The notes under the pieces: generated by a model
Databases searched by the model: none
Told to the model about the DNA's origin: nothing
The model's input: only the letters and a program-made list of their open reading frames with translations
Assembly: GCA_950022655.1 (NCBI GenBank)
Contig: OX465584.1
Location: forward strand, 60,080,841-60,144,840
DNA: 64,000 nt
Reading direction: 5' to 3'
From: Alentia gelatinosa
Taxonomy: Eukaryota > Annelida > Polychaeta > Phyllodocida > Polynoidae
Made by a program: the position numbers and the translations under genes
Shown here: positions 1 to 12,500 of the stretch, in pieces
How positions within the stretch are numbered: the first letter of the stretch is position 1
Layout of the letters: each line of letters starts with the position of its first letter

Positions 1-98
1 CATCTGGGATGGTTTTTTCTTCAAACTATGTTCCTTTTCATATTCTGTATACTCGTTGTTGACTGTGATCCTTGTTTCAGAAAGATGAAGTGCATACA

Positions 99-139
99 CC
101 CCCCCCCCCCCCCACACACACACACACACACACACACAC
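99..139. repeat. Poly-C and (CA)n microsatellite
   Basis: A run of about 15 C is followed by about 13 CA dinucleotides. It explains the spurious Val-Cys open frame on the minus strand here. Confidence 0.95.
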
Positions 140-1336
140 TTGGTGTTGTTCTTTTAGCAGAATGTCGTCTGCTGGTGACGTCACAGCCGCCCACTTAATT
201 CGCTTTAATCTGCCCGCTCCAGAAGCGGGGTGAATAAAACATGACGCGCGTGTATAGAATAACAGGAGCGCAGGTTGTATTAAGGACTGATTCCACCAGG
301 ACGTGCGATGTGTGCCGATCGTGGCCGATTTGTTGACTCGCTTGGTCGGGATGAATCGGGTGAGAATATCTGGTTGAATTGCTGTTGTGGAAGAGCCCCC
401 TTTGAGCGATAATAGATGCTCCACACGCAGGGATAATGCTGTCACAAGATTTTAGTACGATCAAGTGAGATGCAGCCAGGTGCTACAAGACACTGCCCGA
501 GATGGTGGAATCAGCCCTTTACAGGTCGCACATACAAAGCTCTGCTAAATGCAGGACATTTACCCTTGAACCTTTTCAGGTGAGGATAATGCCTTGATGC
601 ATTCTACAGCGTAAACTGGATAATGCCTTGAGGCATTCGCCAGCATACACTGCGTGAAAACCACCAGTTTATATATGTATACACCCAGCGTAAATAGGTA
701 TGATTTTGTGTATACAAGGTAGTCCTATTTTCCGTTGTGTATATGCCTCATCTATAGACGTGTAAAATGTATACGACCCACGTATACATGTCCTGCACAC
801 GATATTTCTCTTCAAATAAGCTTTGCGGCAAATACAGCCATTACGCTGACGTATAGAAGAGGAAATGTGTCAATATACAGCCGATTAATGCACTTACGCA
901 ATGGCGTATATATGAATATACTGGTGGTTTATATTCTTATATTTATGATTGCTAGGTAAAGGGAATAATGAATTTAGAGGTAGAGTGACTTATCACATGA
1001 TTAAACAATAAAATATGGGTTCAGGGGATAATTAGCCTGTCCTGACTCTGCCCCAGACCCCTGCATGTAAAGGGTTAAGGCTTGATCCCTTTATAAAATA
1101 TTCAACAGAGTAACACACTATCTCACTCATAATACTGGTGCCATGTTACTGATCATAAAACACAGAGTTCAATGGAGCCCTGTCGCCTACTAAAAATAAG
1201 GTACCCGGAGGTACGGTGCTAACAGCACGCTGCACTCATCCCTCCACAGACAAATAAGGTACACGTTACCCTGGTTACCTGCCACATATAAAACGTGTAA
1301 ATTCTGCCTGGGGTCCCTCCCGCACATAGAGACATA

Positions 1337-1620
1337 GTTTCCATTGGCCGATTTCCCGTCACCGATCTACAGTCAGGAACCACCAACGGACTTTTGGCAC
1401 TGCTGACCCAAAATCGGTCAATAGAAACGACCCAGCTCGTGAAATGACCCAAGACCTTTTCTGCTTCGATTATGCAATGTGGCACCACCCACCACTGAGT
1501 GAAAGCTTGGTAACTTAGTGAAATCTACTACCCTTCTATATCGACGCATTCTGTGGCACCACCGACAGATTTTCTGGGCAACTCAAAAAATCTACACAAA
1601 GTTTGTCGGCCAATGGAAAC
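1337..1620. mobile_element. MITE with TTTCCATTGGCCGA inverted ends
   Basis: The left end GTTTCCATTGGCCGA is the reverse complement of the right end TCGGCCAATGGAAAC, enclosing about 280 bp with no coding capacity. A related element is at 27373-27759. Confidence 0.75.
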
Positions 1621-1796
1621 GGGCCTTTAATGAGATTTAGGCTTGGAGATTGAAGCACTACAAGAGTGTGAATCTCGTGGAGACAAAAATAAACAAATAA
1701 ACTCGAATCTGTGATTCTTTTCTAGTTCTGAATTCACCTGTCCTTCTCATCTCGTGATTTATGTATGGCTATGCCAAAAACAGAATTTAATGCTAA

Positions 1797-2085
1797 AGAA
1801 AAAACCAATAAGTTTTGGTCAAAGTTGTCCAAGAGTTTGATGCGGAGTGATATGAACGAGGCGACAGTCGCGTGAATATCACGTAGCATTCAAACGAGTT
1901 GGAGAATGACTTCTTTGACCAAAACGAGTTGCTTTCTGTATTTATCTCATCCCTGTACACACTAAAAGAATGGACGACACACAGAATATAGACTATGGAG
2001 AACGGACTGCAATACTTGTAGGGGCATGGAGAACGAGGTCACAATGTTAATGTCTATGGGACAATAATACCAGGGGTGAGATACT
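1797..2085. mobile_element. Foldback MITE, GGGGTGAGATA family, copy 1
   Basis: Starts with AAACCAATAAGTTTTGGTCAAAG and an imperfect hairpin around GGTCAAAG/CTTTGACC, and ends CCAGGGGTGAGATA. The full-length relative is at 21463-21753 (same order of blocks). A third, partial relative follows at 2183-2431. Confidence 0.7.
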
Positions 2086-2182
2086 GTAGTTTTCTCATCT
2101 GAGACTAGGACCTTTCGCTGGTGTCAGTGCAGATTAATAAGGAACTGCATCGAAATCCATAGCCACTGACAATATGCTATGA

Positions 2183-2431
2183 GTTTTGGTTGCGGAGTAA
2201 TCTCACGAGGTAAAGCCGAGGGAGATTATGTAGCAAACCAAAATGAATGGCATAATATCAGTTGCTATGGATCGAGTGCGGTTCAGATTTTATCTCACCC
2301 CTATCACTGACTATTTGGCTTTAATGTGTGACATCATCCCCTATTGAGTACTTTTTAACAATACTCCACGGGCGTTGAGTACGAGTTTTCAATGTTAAGT
2401 CTATGGGGAAAAAATACCAGGGGTGAGATAA
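2183..2431. mobile_element. Foldback MITE, GGGGTGAGATA family, diverged copy
   Basis: Hairpin end GTTTTGGTTGCGGAGTAATC, then TTTTATCTCACCCC in the middle and the terminal block AATGTTAAGTCTATGGGG...CCAGGGGTGAGATAA shared with the copies at 13300-13911. Confidence 0.6.
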
Positions 2432-2649
2432 AGGTTTGTGTATGACACACACCAGCCCATTCCTGTGTCATGCCTAATAATAGCCCATTCCGAACTGTGC
2501 TGGTTGTCGGTAAAATCTGAGTCACACGAAATGATACCCTGTTGAGAACTACACAGATAGTGCGTTCATATGCGTTCAAATAAAAATATATTTTAAATAG
2601 AATCAATCCAAAAAATAACTCAAACAAAACACAATTTTGGCTCACTATA

Positions 2650-3662
2650 GACATTTGGATTGGCCACCACCTCTGTCTATACTGTCTTCCAAGTTATATG
2701 TTGGCATGGTTAACCTCTGTTTATTTCCAACAATTCTCACTCTCAGACCAAGCAACTTTGTTTATCAGTGGATTCTGAAAGCTGAAATACTCCTTAAGAA
2801 ATATTCATAGCTCACAAAATTAATGATAACGTCTACCTTCATGGTTATCTTATTCAAAAGACACACAAAAGAAAATATTAACATGGAAAAATAGCTTCAA
2901 GAGTGAGAATTGACACATCTCCAGGCATAGTTCTAGATCCCATAAAAGATCTGCAGGGAGATTGTCAAACATTTACAGCTAATGGGTCAAGGTGCCACTG
3001 ATTTAACCCAACCAGGTATAACATAGTGTAGCTCTGGTGACCAGTGTATTATATGGACACTCGCTCTCCCCCCAGATCTTTCGCGGTGCTAGGGCTGGTT
3101 TAGTCTTACACTGGCCACCCGAGCAACACTACGTTAGCTCTGGTCACGTTAAATTGACAGGGGCCTTGACATGGCGTGGCAGCAGGTATCTCATGCCATT
3201 GCAGTAGGTAAAGGAACTTCACTTCAGTTATTTTTCGGTTGGGAGTTAGGGGTCGTTATCTATTTTTACTCTATGTATCTATTTTTACTCTGTATCTATT
3301 TTTACTCTGTGGTTCAACCGCCTTGATCCACCACCTGTATGTGTCTCTTAGTCTCCCAGCAGATCCTTTATGTGACCCGGACCTATGGTTGGAGAATGTA
3401 TCAATTCTCACTCTTGAAACCATTTTTCCAGGTTTATATTTCCCTTTATGTGTATTTTTAATCAAATAAACATAAAGGTAGACTTTATTATCAATTTTGT
3501 CAGCTATGAATATTTCATAATGAGGATCTTAGCTCTAAAAATCCAAAAATAGAGAAAGCTACTTGGTCTGAGAGTGAGAATCCGTGGACATGACCAGGGT
3601 TTAACGTTACCAACCTCTTAGTTGGAATGTAGTGTAGACAGAGGTGGCGGGCAATCTAGTTT
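2650..3662. mobile_element. Foldback element, about 1 kb, with about 300-bp inverted arms
   Basis: Left arm 2653-2985 (CCACCTCTGTCTATAC, then TTCTCACTCTCAGACCAAG, then GAAATATTCATAGCT) is repeated in reverse complement at 3335-3660 (ending in GTGTAGACAGAGGTGG). About 350 bp of unrelated sequence separates them. Arms look roughly 75-80% matched by eye. No transposase frame is visible. Confidence 0.7.
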
Positions 3663-4489
3663 AGTCTCTGCTCCAACCCAAAGCCTGTTCCCTGGGTATC
3701 CACTAAGGACAGGGGAGACCAGTGAAGATCTCAGATTCAAAACAAGGCAACTGTCAAAAGTTATACAAGTCAAACAACTCACATATCATGAGTATGGACA
3801 TATGGGAATTGTTAAAGGAGACAATCTGGTTGTTTCTTTTCTATACTTAAACCATTTTATAATGGGAATCCACAGTTGGTTAGACTGCACCTTCAGAGTA
3901 GCACATGGGCATTGTTGACAAAACAAAGCCCTGCAACACCTGAGGTGCTTTCCACTTTATAAAGTAATCCCAGAGAATGTTTAGGGTCCAGATTTAGTCC
4001 CAAACAGGCAGGTTGGGGCAGAGATACAAGTGACTGCAGGAAGTAGAACACAGGATCTCTGCTGGGAGTAGACTTGTTCCCTGCCCAAATGAAATTAGGG
4101 ACTGGTAACTACCTTTTGTAATAGACCTTGAACTGAGAGTCATACCACCTCTCTTGGCCCTACAAAGACTTACTCAAGTCTCTTTTTTTTCTTCTCTTTT
4201 TTTAGTAGGTCATAGAGCCAAACATTACATTTGTTTTTAAATCCAGGCTAGATCTCAACAAAAATATATCAATTTAAAAGTGTTACAATCAGCAATCCTG
4301 CTGTACTTACTGTAAGGAAGATAATCCAGGCCTAATACAAGTCCAGATAAAATAAATGAAATAAAAAGAAAAGGATACAGGGACTGAGGCCAGTCTAGGC
4401 TCTACAGTTTCAGTCTGCCAATGTGGCACTCTCCCAGCAGATCTTTTGCTGAAGTAGAGTACAGGATCTCTACAAGGAGAGTGCAAGTA

Positions 4490-5613
4490 ATGGGGGCGTT
4501 ACCCATAGTGCACCCAAAAAATGGAACCCGTTACCTGGCCTATAACGGGACTAGGCCAGGCTTCCAGGTTATGCTGGGAGAGTGATGGACACTTTGCTGG
4601 TATGGATGTAAAAGGGGAAACACACTGTACGATTTCGTTCCAACCGATTAACTCCCTAAATCGGAAGGGCATTTTAACTTGGCTCAGGCGAATTTGCCCT
4701 TGGCATCGACCGTCACAGCAGGATTTATAGGTAGGGGTGGAGGTCATTAGTGTGAATTTATCTTAAGCAAATTCTGTTCACACTTGACGACTGACTTCCG
4801 ATTTTCTCGAAATTCGAGGCCACCGATAAAGGAACAAGTAATAAATCTCAGTATATGGGAGTTAAATCGGTGAGCTGGCCTCAGTCTGTGTGTGGCATGG
4901 GCATTTCTGGTCACCCAGCGACTAATTATGGGCCAAAGTTGGTAGGAACCATGGGGGGCATTTCTTAAACTCCGTTGTCGGCGACAACGGGAAGAAACAT
5001 GTTCCTTAATTTATCGCTCCCGGTTTCGGAACATTGGACTGCAGTTTGCCGGCGACAAAGGTACATCGCCACGGGTGGGATTTCCAAATCTTAGGCAAAT
5101 TACTGTAGGGGGGTGCCACACTGGCCGACATATTTTCTAGGCCTCGCCTGAGCTTACGATTGTTCTTTTGTCGCCGAGAAAGGAACATTCATGTTCCGAA
5201 ATCGTACAGTGTGTATAGGCTTTAAGGTAGGAGGCTGCCAGGGGGGTATTTTATAAAATCAGACGGGGAACAGGAAACACGTGATGGGTCACGTGTGTTT
5301 TTTAGCGTCCCTAACTCTCGCTTTAACGACGTGAGCTCAACGTGATTTGAGTGGAGATGACGTTGAACTTTTAACCCTTGCACAGGCCGACATTATTAGT
5401 TATCAAAGAGACCACTGTGTGGCGCCACCTCCGGTGAATAGGAAGTGTATGCTCATAGGCCCCAGAAAACTCTTTTCTGTAACTTGTACAAGGGCTATCG
5501 CTTAATTAAATTTAAGTCTGTTCGCTAAGATATTATTAGCTGTCCATAAGGTCGTCCAAAAGTGTTGAATAAATTTGACCCACATCGTCTTTGGGTCTCT
5601 ATGGAATACATGC
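4490..5613. other. Intronic sequence, weak repeat signals only
   Basis: Short self-complementary pieces occur (GTTGTCGGCGACAAC near 4976-4990, a further GTCGCCG near 5172). They suggest a degenerate element at about 4970-5230. Nothing coding is recognised. Confidence 0.35.
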
Positions 5614-5742
5614 ACAATATTACCATGATTTCGATCTGAGTGGCCGTATTCTCCGCGTAGTTGACGCTTAGTAAAACTCCGAGCGATAGCGTCAACTACA
5701 AGGAGAATACGGCCATTCAGATCGAAATTATGGTAATGTTGT
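5614..5742. repeat. Perfect-type hairpin, about 40-bp stem
   Basis: The sequence from ACAATATTACCATGATTTCG to GGCCGTATTCTCC is repeated in reverse complement at 5702-5742 with a few mismatches around a loop of about 45 bp. It resembles the hairpin end of the foldback MITE families in this window. Confidence 0.8.
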
Positions 5743-5983
5743 ATTTATTACTCACCTTTTGAGTATTTATTAGGAAAAAAAATCTTGTAAATAATTAGAA
5801 ATTTGACCATAGCGCTGTGCATCGTTTATGTAAATTAGTTCCTACAATGCCCGTCAGGTGGTCCAAAGAGCCGTTTTCTCCTAGGAGATTCCGGAGGTCT
5901 GTATTCTACTCAGTAGCGATCTGTAGGCTCCATAGGCTTAGCATGGAGACTCTGTATTAGGTGGGTAATAAAGAAAAGGGTCT

Positions 5984-6340
5984 TTATCCTACCCCTAATT
6001 AAAAACTCCATAGGCTTAACATTAGCGGACTGTATTTGGTCTACGGCGCAAGAAAATGAAATTTATCGCTCTAGTGGGATACAGTTGTCAAATGACGTCA
6101 TTTGAAAAGTAACCAATGATTATCACTGATTATCAGTGAGATTTATGTTATTTCTTAATTTGCTGAAATAATTTAGACTGGGTAGGATAAATTCTAAACT
6201 AAACTCGATTTAGTCGTGTTGTTTATCGCACTCTGGCAAAGTCGTGTATCACTGCACTTGGCTTCGCTTCGAGCAGTAATACACAACTTTGCCATCGTGC
6301 GATAAACAACAACACGACTAACTCTCATTTGGTTTCTCCT
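5984..6340. mobile_element. Foldback MITE, TTATCCTACCCC family
   Basis: Starts TTATCCTACCCCTAATTA and CCATAGGCTTAACATT. The other end is a hairpin whose arms contain AGTCGTGTTGTTTATCGCAC and its complement. Ends about 45 bp before the transporter exon at 6387. Confidence 0.7.
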
Positions 6341-6386
6341 TAGTATACAGATGTCACTAAATGAACCATCTTCTGGACTGTTTCAG

Positions 6387-6519
6387 AAACTATGTGCTGG
6401 CCATGTCGAAGGGGATGGAGGACCTCGGCGGAGTACGTTGGCAGCTGGCAGTGTGCTTACTCACCGCCTGGACCATTGTCTTTCTCTGTCTCAGTAAAGG
6501 GGTCCAGTCTTCTGGAAAG
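6387..6519 (+). CDS. SLC6A5-like: SLC6 transporter exon: end of EL2 and TM4
   Basis: The exon follows the acceptor tttcag and ends at donor GTAAGG. The first base completes a split codon, then 44 codons follow. Near the start [14 protein letters not shown] is the usual end of extracellular loop 2. RWQLA and the hydrophobic stretch to [10 protein letters not shown] form TM4 and its intracellular end. This is the most upstream coding exon I can recognise in the window. Confidence 0.93.
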
Positions 6520-9500
6520 GTAAGGTGCATGTGGTGAAGCTAAGGCCTGGCGTCCACCTACTACGATAGAAATTTAGACCTACCGATATGGCACCGATGC
6601 AAATAGCAAATATCGGAGACATATCGGGAAGTTGCAAAATCGTAGACATATGTCTAGACATGCCAATCCACCACGCATTGCATAGGGTTTTTATCGGTGT
6701 CTAATCGCAGAAACGTGGTCAACTGCTCCGATATTAGGTGACCTTCCGACGCGATTTCGAATTTTTAATGGGAGGTGCATCGTAGACCATATCGGAGCCA
6801 TATCGTAGTAGGTGGACGCCGGGCCTAAGACTCTATCAAAGGCATATCCTACAATTCACAGTGGTGCTACCTGGTGAGCGTTAAATATCCCCATCTTTTA
6901 AATTTGAGCTCAGCTCTCTTTATTTTCATCATTTTTCCACATAGTATGTTTTGTCATCCACCTAATACAAAGTGTCCATAGAAAACACACAGGGAGTGTG
7001 TATGGACATACCCGGCGCATACAGATATATCCACCTAATACAAACTGTCCATAGAAAACACACAGGGAGTTTGTATGGACATACCCGGCGCATACGGATA
7101 TGTTGTATGCTCTGGGTGGCGCATACGGAAAAATAGTGCATACGGAAAAATAACCATAACGAACTGATGTCGACATGCCACTTGTCCAGAAAAGGTGGAT
7201 GATAAATACAATATAGACTGGTTTCAGATAAAAGCGGTTGTACGCTCCTCGGAGTTGACTCTGTGCAATATCCTCGCATACACTCGGATATTACTACGCG
7301 TCAACACCTCGGAGCATAAGGCCGCTTGTATCTGAAACCAGTCAATAATGTGTACATACATTTGACTTTCCCTCGTAGTTTACATGTGATTATCCCTCGT
7401 AGTTTACATGTGTCAATCCAACGTAGTTCAAATTTGAGATGTTCCATTGAAGATTTCTATGTTTTTTTAGGTGTTCCAGTAGAGTAATGGTCTATCTGAG
7501 TTTTCAAAATGAGTGGAACCTACGATTGCATAATATCATTGTAATGGTTATCAATCCTTAGAGTGCTATTCTATATGGACTACATGATTTCCTTGCTCTT
7601 ATTGTAAGAGCTTGCTCCATTTTTGTATTTTTGTTTCGTTTTAATAACAACCTTACAATCACACTGGTATAGCATGATGATTGACAGGACAGGGTACAAA
7701 CAAATATCATTTACAGACTAAAATGAATATAAAGTTGTGGGTCATATTCTTAAGTATGTTTCAATTCATAGGAACGAGGAGAGACGTTACCAATAGACCT
7801 TGAATTTCATTTCTGACTCGATGGCTCTTTATCGGTGTTTACGCCGAGTTCCGTGGCTTATACAACCATGGTTGGTCGTACTATATTTACTATATACCCG
7901 AAATTGATAAAAATGATCAATTTCATTTGGCAATAACTTATACTTTAGTCAAGTGCATATTTTACCGTACAGAACAGTGGTCCGTATGGTACTTTTATGT
8001 TAGGCCTGGCGTCCATCTACTACGATATGGCTCCCATATGGTCTACGATGCACCTCCCGATAAAAAATTCAAAATCGCGTCGGAAGGTTACCTAATATCC
8101 GGGCAGTTGACCAAGTTTCTGCGATTAGACACTGATAAAAACCCCATACAATGCCTGGTGGATTGGCATATCTAGACATATGTCTACGATTTTGCACCTT
8201 CCCGATATGTCTCCGATACTTGCTTTTTGTATCGGTGCCATATTGGGAGGTCTAAATTTCTATCGTAGTAGGTGGACGCCAGGCCTTGAATGGGCAAAAC
8301 GGTGCGTATTTGCAGTATATATAAACGACATGAATATAGTAATACCTTTGTACATAATACTCCGGTTTACCTTTGCAGGTGGTCTACTTTACGGCACTCT
8401 TCCCCTACCTGGTGCTCATCATCCTTTTCTTCCGTGGGGTCACCCTCCCAGGTGCCAAAGAGGGCATCATCTTCTACCTCACCCCCGACTTCTCCCGCCT
8501 CACAAAGGCCAAGGTAATGCGATTCAACCCTTTAATTACACTTTACCATTCCCCCAATTTCTCCCATCTCACTAAGGCCAAGGGGATTTGATTCAACCCT
8601 TTAATTGCCTTTTACCATTCCCCCATTTTCTCCTGCCTCACTAAGGCCAAGGTAATGCGATTCAACCCTTTAATTGCCTTTTACCTTTCCCCCAATTTCT
8701 CCCATCTCACTAAGACCAAGGTGATTTGAATCAACCTTTTATATCCATTCTACCTCCTCCCCTAATTCTCCAGTCTCACTAAGGCCAAGGTAATTTGATT
8801 CAACCCTTTAATTGCCTTTTACCATTCCCCCAATTTCTCGCAATTCACTAAGACCAAGGTTATTTGATTCAACCCTTTAATTGCCTTTTACCTTTCCCCA
8901 AATTTCTCTCATCTCACTAAGGCCAAGGCAATTTGGTTCAACCCTTTAATTGCCTTCCACCATTCCCCAAATTTCTCCCATCTATATGAGGCCAAGGTAA
9001 TTTGATTTAACCCTTTTAAATATGTACTACCTCTCCTTGACTCATACCTACTCGCTAACGTCAAGGTAATGCAATTAACCCTTTGATTGCCTTCTACTAC
9101 CCCCCCCCCCCCGATTTCTCGCCCATTACTAAAACAAATCAATCACATTCTGCCATTCCGTAGATTTGTCCCACATCATTTAGGCCAATGTAATTTGATT
9201 TATCCCTTTCATTGCCTTTTACCATTCCCCGATTTATCCCATCTCACGAAGATTCCCTTGATTTGTCCTATATCACTTAGGCCAAGGTGATTTGATTTAA
9301 CCCTTCTACCTCAACTCAATCTCTTAATTCCCTAAGGCCCGGCGTCCACCTACTACGATAGAATTGTAGACCTCCCGATATGGCACCGATACAAAATGTC
9401 AAAATCGGTGCCATATCGGGAAGGTGCAAAATCGTAGACATATGTCTAGACAAGCCAATCCACCATGCGTTGTATGGGGTTTTTATCGGTGTCTAATCGC

Positions 9501-12500
9501 AGAAACGTGGTCAACTGCCCCGATATCAGGTAACCTTCCGACGCGATTTTGATTTTTTATCGGGAGGTGCATCGTAGACCATATCGTAGTAGGTGGACGC
9601 CGGGCCTAAGGATCCTTGTACAGGATGCACATTATTGATGGGGCTGTTGTACGCAGGTGGAAACACCATATTCTGCAGCAGTACCCCTCCGGTCCGGAGA
9701 ATCAGCGAGTCAGTGCCTACATAAAATAGCAGTTCTGAGCAGAGCTGTTCTTTTATGTATAAGGTCCGGCAAGTCATGGTCCCTCTCCTCATTTTGTTCG
9801 CACCATTTTTCTCACTTTTTAAGTACATTATGAATAATGCCAGTCAGGAAAGCAGCTGCGATGTAGGGTCAATACAGATGCTATGTCATAAACAATGAAT
9901 AGGTAACAGACTATAAAATTCAGTAAGTTAACCCTTTCCCTGCAGCACCCAGTTCCCCTGCACAGCATTACACGACATGCATTGCCTGCAGAAACAGCCA
10001 TCCTACAGCAGGCACCTTATTTGGCAAATAGCAATGCCACGTGATATGTCGCCCGATTTGAGTCATTGAACATGGTAATTGAAGACATTTTATTGCACCA
10101 AATCACAGTCCAATATGCCCCTTATACTTTGTCAAAGTTTCTTTTCATTCAATTAATTATTTATTTATTTATTTATTCATTAAATTTTGTATATAAGTAT
10201 CAATGATACTTTTAAGATGCCTGGAAGCATCTTCCTGCCATAGACAGGAGAATGCCTTGAGACATCATGCTGCAGTTAAAGGGTTAAGCAATCTCAGTGA
10301 TGCTCTTAAAATGTTGAAAAGTGTCAAAGTCTGACTTTTTAGCATGCAATGATGGCTAAGCCCTGACTTTTCACCGTGGAAAAATGTCAAAGTCTGACTT
10401 TTTAGCATGCAATGATGGCTGAGCCCTGACTTTTCACCGTGGAAAAATGTCAAAGTCTGACTTTTTAGCATGCAATGATGGCTAAGCCCTGACTTTTCAC
10501 CGTGGAAAAATGTCAAAGTCTGACTTTTTCGCACGTAATGAAGGCCAAGACCTGACTTTTCACAGACTTTTAGCAGATTTGCGGTAAATCCAGTGGAACA
10601 GGCCAATGTCAAAGTCTGACAATTTTTTTTTAATCTTTTTTTTTATAGCAGCATTTATTTACATCAAAAAGACACAAGTATAATAGGATATGTTGACATT
10701 GTTTTCTGTCATTATTTCTGCAAGACTCAGCAATTTTTCAGTTCCCCCCCCCCCCTTCAAAATGTTCTGGGAGCTGTTTCATTAGTTGAAAAAACTCTAG
10801 TAGTTGCTCTCACTAACCAAATAGCGGCCCCTCGCTAACAGCGTGCGGTACTTGGTTCCAAAGCGGCACCAACAGTGGTAGTACCCGTTTCAATAGCTAG
10901 TGAGGTCTCGCTGTTGGTGCCACTTGGCTACCGCTGGTTGCGAGAGGGTGTACCCTCTCATACTGATCATAACAGCAATTTGAAAACAGATATTATAACA
11001 TTTTTAAGTAAAGAAAAACATTTCCCGAACAATTCCATACTGTTCTGCTGGCATAGCGAACGGCACTGGGATCTCAACAGCGACGCCAGTTCTGAAACGA
11101 GACCTTACTTAGAACTATCGCTTTTAATGCCGTTGATTGGTCTCGCTTTGTCGGTGGCCATTCCTGTTTACTCCTCCCGGCTTTTGAAACAGCTCCCAGG
11201 TCCCTGGTCGGTAACCATCCTGCTTCTGCAAAATCCTAAAGACCGTTTGTGCTCCTGCAGGCTTTACCCCCTGGACCTTCAGGGGTAGGTGGGGCTTTGC
11301 CACTGGACACCTACTGGGACCTGTTTCACTAGTTTTGTGACAAAAGTGTTAGACAGACATGAACAGCAGCACCAACAGTGCAAGCAAATAACGGAGTATA
11401 CAGGTGGAACTAAGCCTAACAGTGACACTACAGCGCCAGTAACAAGTCAATGTATAATTTTTATGAAACGGGACACACCATGTTTCGGGTCTGTCTTGTC
11501 CATTTGGTGTCACAGACGCCATCTAGGCATGTCATGAAACTAGTGAAACAGGTCCCAGGTCTTTCCAGGTAGTCTCAGATATGTAATTCACCCTCCAAAA
11601 ATACTGAGAACAGCTTGAATGATATATAAAATCCAAGTGTTTTCGGGGGTTCTGCCCCCTGGAACCCCCAAATGGGTTTTGTAACTGGGCCCCTGTCAAT
11701 CTGTGTCTTTGTTCCAGGTATGGTGTGACGCCGCCGTACAAATATTCTTCTCACTCAGCCCAGCTTGGGGCGGACTTATTACGTTAGCGAGCTACAACAA
11801 GTTCTCCAACAACTGCTATAAGTAAGTGGCTTCCGTTTCCTTTTTCATGAATATTCATAAGGAATATAATGAGAAATTACATCTGGCAGTTTATGTCGCA
11901 TATTGGGTCCACATAGTACTCTCACGAGTAGAGTAATGAAACCAAAAAAGTTGCATAAACTGACAGAAATAATTTTGAATGGTGTTCGGAAATCAAGTGG
12001 AAAAAGACCCTTTCCAGAAATTCGGGGCCACGATTTGTCCGAACCCCCCCCCCCCCTTTTTTAAATTTTATTAAAATACTTTAGGCCATCTTGTGAAATG
12101 TGTGTTATCAAGGTGCCACCTGGTGAATAGCAGAGGAAACTGTGTTAGAATAAAGGAAAACTGGCGTTTTGTCATCTAAGATTGACAGTGAAAGCCATGT
12201 CCACCCTTATCGAGTAACTCCAACTTGCATCTTTTCTTCGTACTTCTCACGATCTAAGCTACGATCTGATTGCTCTAAATGTCATCTCGTGATACCCTCG
12301 ATATTGAAAGAAACACCCTCAATACAAAACATATTGTTACTACAACCCTAGACTTGCTCAAGTCTTTGATTATTGACATTTTTTTTATATTTTTTTTATA
12401 GCTTTTATTTCATTCTGTCATATTTGACAGATCTTCCATGACTAAGAAATAAAACTACTTTGCAACATTTGGAACTTTTATGATACGCCTTTCATCGTTT

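Larger units (their letters stand above)
1..6386. other. Upstream intron or 5' flank of the SLC6 gene
   Basis: I looked for TM1-TM3 coding sequence (GNVWRFP-type motifs) in all frames and saw none. Because the first visible exon starts in phase 2 at loop EL2, this stretch is best read as intron of the transporter. It holds a microsatellite, a MITE at 1337-1620, two foldback elements around 1797-2431, a 1-kb inverted-repeat element at 2650-3662 and hairpins at 5614-5742 and 5984-6340. I see nothing recognisable in 3663-4490. Confidence 0.6.

Noticed and set aside
113..139. Possible CRISPR-like or functional short repeat
   Set aside because: Simple (CA)n microsatellite; no spacers.
10265..10612. 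115-residue minus-strand frame with a 21-residue repeat
   Set aside because: By-product of the 63-bp tandem repeat in an intron.
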